DNA from: Fistularia commersonii
Lineage: Eukaryota; Chordata; Actinopteri; Syngnathiformes; Fistulariidae
Direction of reading: 5' to 3'
NCBI GenBank assembly: GCA_037954325.1
Contig: JBBMNZ010000021.1
Location: 14,352,616 to 14,416,615 of the forward strand
Length of the DNA: 64,000 nucleotides
Shown here: positions 57,801-64,000 of the stretch, one piece after another
Layout of the letters: every line of letters starts with the position of its first letter
How positions within the stretch are numbered: position 1 is the stretch's first letter
The notes under the pieces: model-generated
Database searches by the model: none
Seen by the model: the letters and a program-made list of their open reading frames with translations, nothing else
What the model was told of the DNA's origin: nothing
Translations under genes and position numbers: made by a program

Positions 57801-60800
57801 GCAACACAGATTCATTTTGACTTGTTTTAAGGACATTACATCAAAGTTGGATCAGCCTGGAGTTTGTTTTTACACTTTAATTTTGAGTGTGATTCCTAAT
57901 CTAGACCTCCATGGGTTGATACAATTGATTTCCATTGATCATTTTTGTGTGATTTTGTTGTCAGCACATTCAACTGTGTAAAGAGCAAAGTATTTCATAA
58001 GAATATTTCATTCATTTAGATCTAGGATGTGTTTTTTAAGTGTTCCCTTTATTTTTTTGAGCAGTGTACAAAGAGAAGGGTTGTTTTCAGACCCGTCCTT
58101 CGTATTTGTCGGCGTCCTCACCTGTGACATTCGTGCCAGACCCAGGACTGGTGTCCCGCCCGCGGCCTGAAGTCCGACTGGCCGTTGTTGTGGATCTGCG
58201 AGGAGAAGCGGAGGAGGCGGCGGTAGGAGTTGGTGTCGGACTTGTTGGCGCTGCTGGACAGGCAGTTCTCCTCCTGGGCGCACTGAAGGGCGAACATGGG
58301 CCTGTCCTCCAGGTAGGTGGTCTGCTCCACCACCTGGGGGTTCAAGACCAGGTCCGGGGCCGCTGAGCGGGAAAGAGCATTCTTATTCATATCTACACTC
58401 ATATTTTTATATGATTCAAATGCACTGCGGACAGCAAAGTCGGAATTTCACCGTACAAGGAAACACGTTTCTACACCGAGCGTGTCACGATAAACGCTTT
58501 GAATTTTGACTCTTACTCATAGCGCAGGAGACTCCGGCAGCAAAGCGTCCCCCTCCTTTAGGACAGCTGAGGTGCGTCCCGTGATGCAGACACTGGTCCA
58601 GAGTCAGCTCGGTCCCCGAACATCTCACCCCGCTCATCACGACGCGGTCGGCCGAAGGATCTCCTTGCCAGTACCACGTCTCCTGAAAACGGACGCGCAA
58701 AACAGACTCTTGTCTCTTGGGTGCAGAAAACAGAAACGCCTGACTTGAAGTCAACATTCAAATACAAATAATATCCGACTGTGTTTGGAGGCTTCAAGTG
58801 GCTCATAATAGTTCACAATCTTTCCTCTCCAACTCTTTATCTCCTTTCAAATAAAGCGTGAGTCTTATAATCTGTTTTAGTGAATCTTGCCGTAGTGAAA
58901 CACAAAGAGGGCTGATGTGGAGCATAAATAGTCAAGCACATTTTTATTATAAGGAGATTAATATTATTGAATATTATTCATCAAACTCCTCAATTCCCAA
59001 CAACCCCGCAAATCCCTCCATCGCCATCCCAGTACCCGCAGAGTGTGATGCCGCTCATGATATATTGGTTACATAAATCCAGAGCGCAGCTTACGTCACA
59101 GTCTCGTACCAGTGGTACGATTTGCACAATTCTGTACAGTATTTATTATACCATTATTATAAATATATATTCTCCAATTTATCAATTTATGTTCATAATT
59201 TAATGCTGCTACCCCATGTGTCCCCCGATTGCCCCTCGGGAAAAATAAGTTTTTTCTGATTCTGATTCTGACAGGAATGCAGGTGGGATTTTTTTTTTTT
59301 TTTGTGGGTATTTTTTAATTTAGTTATTTTAAACCAGGTAATTAAAGTGCAGCTTATCCAGAGATAATTCAATAACTTTGAAAAACAAAAAAAAAAAAAA
59401 AAAAAAAAAAAAAAGCATAAAAAAAAATGATAGGACGAATTCCCGCAGCGAGGGACAATCCGTTGATCTCACTCTCCTGACTCAGCCTCTTTTTTTTTAA
59501 TTTATTTTTTAAGACCACAAGGAAAGCTCTCATACTTTCCACGACCTCCCACGGATGTGGGAGAAGAACGCTCGCACATGGAGGTGGGACAGACACGGAG
59601 CCGTATGGTTTACGCGTCGTGTCATTTGTTCCATCCGGCGGTTACGTTCGCCTACAGGATTGTTACACATCTGACAGGGAAACCCCTTCAGGAGTCAGAC
59701 TGGAACACTGTGATTACCTCAAGAAGATATGTAATGGTCCTGAGACGGCGGTTATCGTGTAAACTCTCACGTATCGCGTGCTGTCCGAGAAATATCGCTG
59801 TGTGATGTTTACGAGTACGGGGGTTTCGCTATTAACAAAAGCTCCCCGCTGTTCTTAAAGGAAATACTCCTGAACGGCGGCTGCTTCTTCTTTAACGTCA
59901 CACATGACTCCTGTCTAGGTTTTGAAAGACCGCAGGGTTCCTTCGCCGTAACGTCTCCCCCGGGGCCTGGGCCGCCCTTTCGGTAACGCAGGACACGAAA
60001 GCGTACGTAAGCGTGGCAGGGCTCTGACGCTGGCGAGCCTCGCCATATGCTTTGGAAATGGAAAAGCTATAAAGATCAAACAAGAAGCAGAAGCTCTCGC
60101 GGGGAGTGCCAGCTGCAACCATTAACAACCCCCGACCTGCTCTGTCAAACTCAACAAACCGGTAATATCTTTCTTTGTTCCTCTGCGAAAAAAATAAAAC
60201 TAAATAATTGCACATGTTTTAAGAATCTTGCAACATTTCTCCCCTCTATGCACTTCCAGTCAACCAATCAACGTTATTCTTGTTTAAATTACACACTAAA
60301 TTAGCGACTTTGATTTTTCAAAAGAATGAACCGCTCCTAACTGGCTGCAATTATATTTCCCACCAGGAGGGGGCGCTGTTGCAACACGCGCATAACAACG
60401 CAATGATAAATATATTACAATATCATCGGGATATAATCTTGATGAGATGATGATGAGATGAGAACAACTTTATTTATCCCCGAAGGCAATTGTTGTGCCG
60501 GAGTTTCAAGCAAAAACATTACAGTAATAGATAATAGTAGGAATAGATAAACCCAAACTTCGATAAACCCAAAGTGCATTAGTCACGGCGAGGACGACGG
60601 ACATCGTACCTGGAAAGCGCTGTTGGCGAAGCCCAGCCCGAGCTGTCTGCACACAACCACGGCCTCGACGGTTCCCCAGCCGTCGCTGCACACCTGTCCC
60701 CACACCAGCGAGCCGTTCCGCTCCACCAGAACCTCCACGCGGCCTTCATATGGATTCCGGCCCCCGCTTAAGCGAAGCTGCGAACGGAGACGGAAATTAA

Positions 60801-63557
60801 ATCTCCGGCAAAAAGCGCGTTAATTCGTCTCACCGCGTAGAAAAGGGTTTCTTACTCTGTTACCGAAGCCCATGGCAGGAACGTTACACTTGACCGCCGC
60901 GTCCTCCTCGTGGCTGCAGCCCAGGGAATCGCGGTTGAAATAACACTCGGTCAGCGACTTCTCAAAGCCGGAACACTCCACCTCGTTCATGTGGACCGGC
61001 CCCATACCTGCACGGCGGCGAGACGCCAGAGAACACGTTATTTCAGGATGCGAGTTCGAGCGTCAATCTCATCGGCACGACGGATTTCAGCGGAAAGAAG
61101 AAGGAACGACCCTCCGGAGTGAGAACAGATTTGGCGAAACCCGGCAGATTCAAGCTGCCATGTGGGCTTCCTTCCCACTGGACCGTGCGAGAATCCGCGG
61201 GATAACCAGAACTCAAAGTGCATATTCGATGCACGACCCCGTGCTCCCTACATTTCTAGGGCTGAGGTTCAATTATTATCCCCGAAACAAACTCCGACGG
61301 CTCCAAAGACTCTACAAGTACGTGTGAGGCACCGTTTATTTGGATCTGCTCCTCGGCCGGTGAACGCTGCAATAACGCTCTGCGCTCTCCAACTACGAAT
61401 TCCCCTTCTGCAACCCATAAAGGCTGTTTTTCTTTGCCGGAACATTTTGTGCGCTCGGCTCTGGGCTGAGAATAACGTGGAAGAGAAGCAGTTCCAAGGG
61501 ACATATGATTCTTATAAGCCTGCGGTAGATTGCAGCATCACGTTGGGGGAGAAGTTACGCTTTCACGCCCTACTTTTTTGAATTCTCAAGTCCAAAGGGC
61601 TTTATGCTGACTGAAGGTCTAGACCGGAGGACAAAAACAGGTGGGGTCACCGAGGTCACCCACACCTGGAGGCGGCGAGCTTCCGTTTCATCCGACGCCC
61701 TTCATTTCTGCAGACGGAAAAGGGGTTCTGCTTCAAAGCTCGCTGGCCACACAGAATATTTGCAATGTTCTGTTTAAGCTATTGAATCCCAATGGAAGAA
61801 AAAACAATCAAGCACCAACTTAATAATAAAAATATAAAATAGAATATTAATAAAAGTAATGTAAACATATTTTTTCATTTATGTATAACAGATATATTAT
61901 GTATATATGTATATATTCACATATACTATATCTGTTATGCATCTATATATATATTAGCATTAGCATTAGCATTAGCATTAGCAGAGAAGCTCACCTGACC
62001 AGTTATTTTTTTTCCTCACTCTAACCACTTTGATTTTTGCGATTGTTTTTCTTGGTGCTATATATGATAAGTATATAAAAAATTAGAAGCCAATCAAAAT
62101 GGCTGTGGGCGGGGCCAAATCAAGCATACAGTAGCTACTTCTATGTAACAATCTGTTTTTTAATGTTTTAAGGATATTTATCAGAAATATGTTGACCATA
62201 ATCTGACTATTGAGCGCACCTGACTATAAGCTGCACCGGCTAAAAATAATGAAATAAATCTCAGCGTGCATGTTTAGGCCACACTTTTTGCCGCAGGTTT
62301 CCACATTGTAATATGATTTAAACAGAATTTACACAGAATTTTTTTTGTCTTTGAATTAAATACATACTCGTAACATCCGCAAATACGTACTGAAAATGCT
62401 TTTTTCCGAACAGTGCCTGTCACAGGCCTGATGAAAAAGATGAATAATAAATGAGACAAAGAAAAAAATCCATTTATCCTTCTAATTTCTACCCCGCTTT
62501 GTCCTGCTCCAGCTGATCGCTATCTCGGTCTTCCTCCTAAAACTATTAAAGTCGTCTTCTTCAGTGTCAGAATCGAACAGCCTTGGAATTTCACCGGTCG
62601 ATACAACAAGGCTAAATGTTTCAGCAGTGCAAAGCTTGTTAGCCCTAAAAAAATCCATTGTTTACACTGCGGTGTTCAAAGCGTGTAAAAGAAGTAGTGG
62701 TTTAAAATCCAGAAATTCAAATATCTAATACTAAATATTAAAACTATTATTGTATCATTTCAGATTTTAGCACGGAACTATCAGTGCTAATGTTATTATT
62801 AGCACTAGATGATGCATGCCTGTCCTCAGTGACGTGCGGTGAGGTTCATGACTGGTGAGGCACTGACTGATGTGCCTCATATTCTCTCATCACCAGAAAC
62901 TAGTAACATACATACGGTTGACGAAAATAACACCGTACATTGGAAACGTAGTTCTTTTAGCAAAAGTGTTTAAACATTTTAATAGCGACATACAGAGAGA
63001 CAGCAATACGGTCTTAGTGCGGTGCTTGCCGGCAGTCAGCCGTCATTGCACAATCTACGGTGAGGCTCAACCGCCTGCTGCCTCACCGCACGTCTCTTCT
63101 CAGTATTTCAACTGTAAGTGTAAAAATCCAGCCATTCTGAATAAAAAACAATCTAAAACTGGTGAAATTAATTGAAAAAGAAATTCTAATGCAAATCACT
63201 GATAAATATAACCTTTTCATTTGACATCTTTCCAAGATTGGCAAGTGAGGCACGGCCTCTCCTGCCTCCCCTGACTGCACCTCACTATCCGTCCTGCCTG
63301 CGTTTTTTTCAAACACGCATTTTCACCAGCGATGTATGAAACCTCCACGCAGGAGGCGTCACGCGGCTGGTACCTTGTCCCATCCTGGCGCGATTCAGGG
63401 CCTCCTTGGCGCTCCCAAAGCCCAGCTCCCGACACACCACGGTGGCAGCTCGGATGTTCCAGTTGTCGTCACACACCGTGCCCCACTCGCCGTTCTTCAA
63501 CACCTCCACTCGACCCTCGCCGATCATCGCTCCGCCTTTCAGCCGCACCAGGGGTTG
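54863..63557 (-). CDS. loxl2: Lysyl oxidase-like 2, 3' part (SRCR3, SRCR4, catalytic domain)
   Basis: Minus-strand exons: 63557-63374, 61007-60856, 60777-60610, 58682-58517, 58362-58122, 57668-57553, 57474-57338, 57227-57116 and 54933-54863 (TAG); phases join to 448 codons. LOXL2 is a secreted copper amine oxidase that oxidises lysines in collagen and elastin for cross-linking. SRCR3 (VRLKGGAMIGEGRVEVL) and SRCR4 (LRLSGGRNPYEGRVEVLVER) each span two exons. The catalytic part has the copper site WHECHRHFHS. The lysine of GTKVAEGHKASFC and the tyrosine of VPPGDYIFQ are the expected quinone-cofactor pair. It ends GGSRSSDTEETFPGLLTNQL. SRCR1-2 and the signal peptide lie beyond the right edge. SRCR4 has some LOXL3/4-like residues (DQCLHHGTHLSC), but r3hcc1 next door and the rest favour loxl2. 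The a/b copy is undetermined. Confidence 0.9.
54973..55669. mobile_element. Non-autonomous hAT-like element in the last loxl2 intron
   Basis: It begins CAGGGGTGTCAAACTC and ends with the inverse TTAAACCCCTG. It contains GGTCCGGGGGTCACATACGG and AGGGGGCCACAAAATATATTG blocks typical of a fish hAT MITE. The putative 8-base flanks (ACCTAAAG / CACTAAAC) agree only partly. No transposase. Confidence 0.6.
55695..55940 (+). repeat. LINE 3'-end fragment (Rex1-like tail)
   Basis: Ends GAGAAATTGCCGATAAAGCTGACTTTGACTT, a Rex1-like 3' terminus with a TGACTT tail. No open frame. The following 55940-57110 is intronic loxl2 sequence in which I see no gene; 56041-56350 is unusually GC-rich. Confidence 0.5.
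57712..58066 (+). mobile_element. Internally deleted Tc1-like element, copy 3 (complete)
   Basis: 355-bp copy of the element at 3646-3986 with both inverted ends (CTGCTCAAAAAAAAAAGGG and TTTATTTTTTTGAGCAGTG) and TA flanks. It is inserted in the loxl2 intron between 57668 and 58122. No transposase frame. Confidence 0.8.
58860..59280 (+). repeat. LINE 3'-end fragment (Rex1-like)
   Basis: Ends GATTGCCCCTCGGGAAAAATAAG followed by TTCTGATTCTGATTCTGAC, a Rex1-like tail, in a loxl2 intron. Confidence 0.5.
60363..60377 (+). promoter_or_regulatory. CTCF-like motif in a loxl2 intron
   Basis: CCAGGAGGGGGCGCT fits the CTCF core with one mismatch. It is followed by GTTGCAACA, a block that also lies near the CTCF-like site upstream of pxn (8858). 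Confidence 0.3.
60436..60552 (-). repeat. LINE 3'-end fragment, family A, second copy
   Basis: Close copy of 4003-4097 (ACAACTTTAT..ATCCCCGAAGGCAATTG then GCCGGAGTTTCAAGCAAAAAC), 58 bases from a loxl2 exon end. Confidence 0.6.
61008..62826 (-). other. loxl2 intron between the two SRCR3 exons, left part
   Basis: No gene. It contains a short TTAGCA hexamer array (about 61953-61983) and, at 62196-62330, a GACTATTGAGCGCACCTGACTATAAGCTGC block that reads like a dispersed DNA repeat. The open frame at 61162-61581 has no domain or splice context. Confidence 0.5.
62827..63287. mobile_element. Non-autonomous DNA element with CAGTGACGTGCGGTGAGG ends
   Basis: The left end CAGTGACGTGCGGTGAGG is echoed in inverted, diverged form at the right (CCTGACTGCACCTCACTA). 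The internal copies of GGTGAGGC and GCCTCACCGCACGTC support an inverted-repeat element. The superfamily is not certain. Confidence 0.45.
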
Positions 63558-64000
63558 CTGTCGAGTCAAAGAGACGATCGGTAAAAATCCAAAACACCGT
63601 TCTAAACAGCAGGAGAATAAAATTGGCTTCAGCTTGATATTAAGACACAGAGACATGTTTCTTGGAGACGTCAGTTGAAATTCCGATAAGCCGTGTGTCC
63701 TCAACAGATGTTTAACCCGTTTAAGAGGGTTTCCAGATTCACTATCTGAAAGGCAGCGTTTGATTTACAAACAGGAAGTGCTGCGATCCAGAGCGGTGAT
63801 TCACCCAGCTAACGGACGCCAAGGAGGTGTTCGTTATTCCCTTTAACTCCAAAATCTGTGAAAACACTCCAGGGAACCTGCTTTCACTTTGCATTCGTGT
63901 CCCTCAGAGAAGATGTTCCAACTTGGGTTCCATGTAATGTTTATTTTGTAAAAGCTGGCCTCATTAAAAAAAAAAAAAAAAAAAGTTTCACATATCAGAG
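63558..64000 (-). other. loxl2 intron at the window edge
   Basis: No exon of the preceding SRCR2 domain could be recognised up to the window end. An A run is at about 63966-63984. Confidence 0.5.

Overview
The window is teleost fish nuclear DNA. The genes have many exons with GT-AG introns. The proteins are clearly vertebrate and read closely like human MYL2, PXN, RPLP0, GOLGA7, R3HCC1 and LOXL2. The spacers are full of fish-type repeats: internally deleted Tc1-like elements, RTE-clade LINE pieces, Rex1/L2-like LINE 3' ends, a tRNA-derived SINE, a hAT-like MITE and long CA/GT microsatellites. No prokaryotic or viral gene system is present. All identifications come from reading translations and splice sites by eye; no database search was run.

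Layout, left to right. (1) 438-2061 (+): cardiac/slow myosin regulatory light chain myl2, without its first exon. (2) 2300-8770: repeat-rich spacer with Tc1-like, Tigger-like and LINE remnants, including two RTE pieces in head-to-head orientation around a broken Tc1-like element. (3) 9142-35026 (+): paxillin pxn. It has a tiny first coding exon, a 16.4-kb first intron, five LD-motif exons, three large in-frame Ser/Pro-rich alternative exons and the four LIM domains. (4) 38514-39791 (-): an intronless F-box/LRR protein, divergent from rplp0. (5) 40042-42460 (+): ribosomal stalk protein rplp0, with a TATA box, a 5'-TOP start and two H/ACA snoRNA copies in consecutive introns. (6) 43909-46003 (+): golga7, whose last intron carries U12-type (minor spliceosome) signals. 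(7) 46850-50500: AT-rich repeat island with a MITE-like element whose inverted ends carry CRE and E2F motifs, plus a degenerate ~220-bp tandem repeat present in both orientations. (8) 50562-53563 (+): r3hcc1. (9) 54863-63557 (-): the 3' part of loxl2 (SRCR3, SRCR4 and the lysyl oxidase domain), tail-to-tail with r3hcc1. Its 5' part lies beyond the right edge.

These genes do not form one pathway. They belong to separate processes: sarcomere contraction, focal adhesion, translation, Golgi/Ras palmitoylation, an R3H protein and extracellular-matrix cross-linking. The order matches two human synteny blocks, MYL2/PXN/RPLP0 on 12q24 and GOLGA7/R3HCC1/LOXL2 on 8p, joined between rplp0 and golga7.

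The most useful observations are the duplicated intronic snoRNA in rplp0, the U12 intron of golga7, the long Ser/Pro paxillin exons and the inverted-repeat island at 47.2-49.9 kb.
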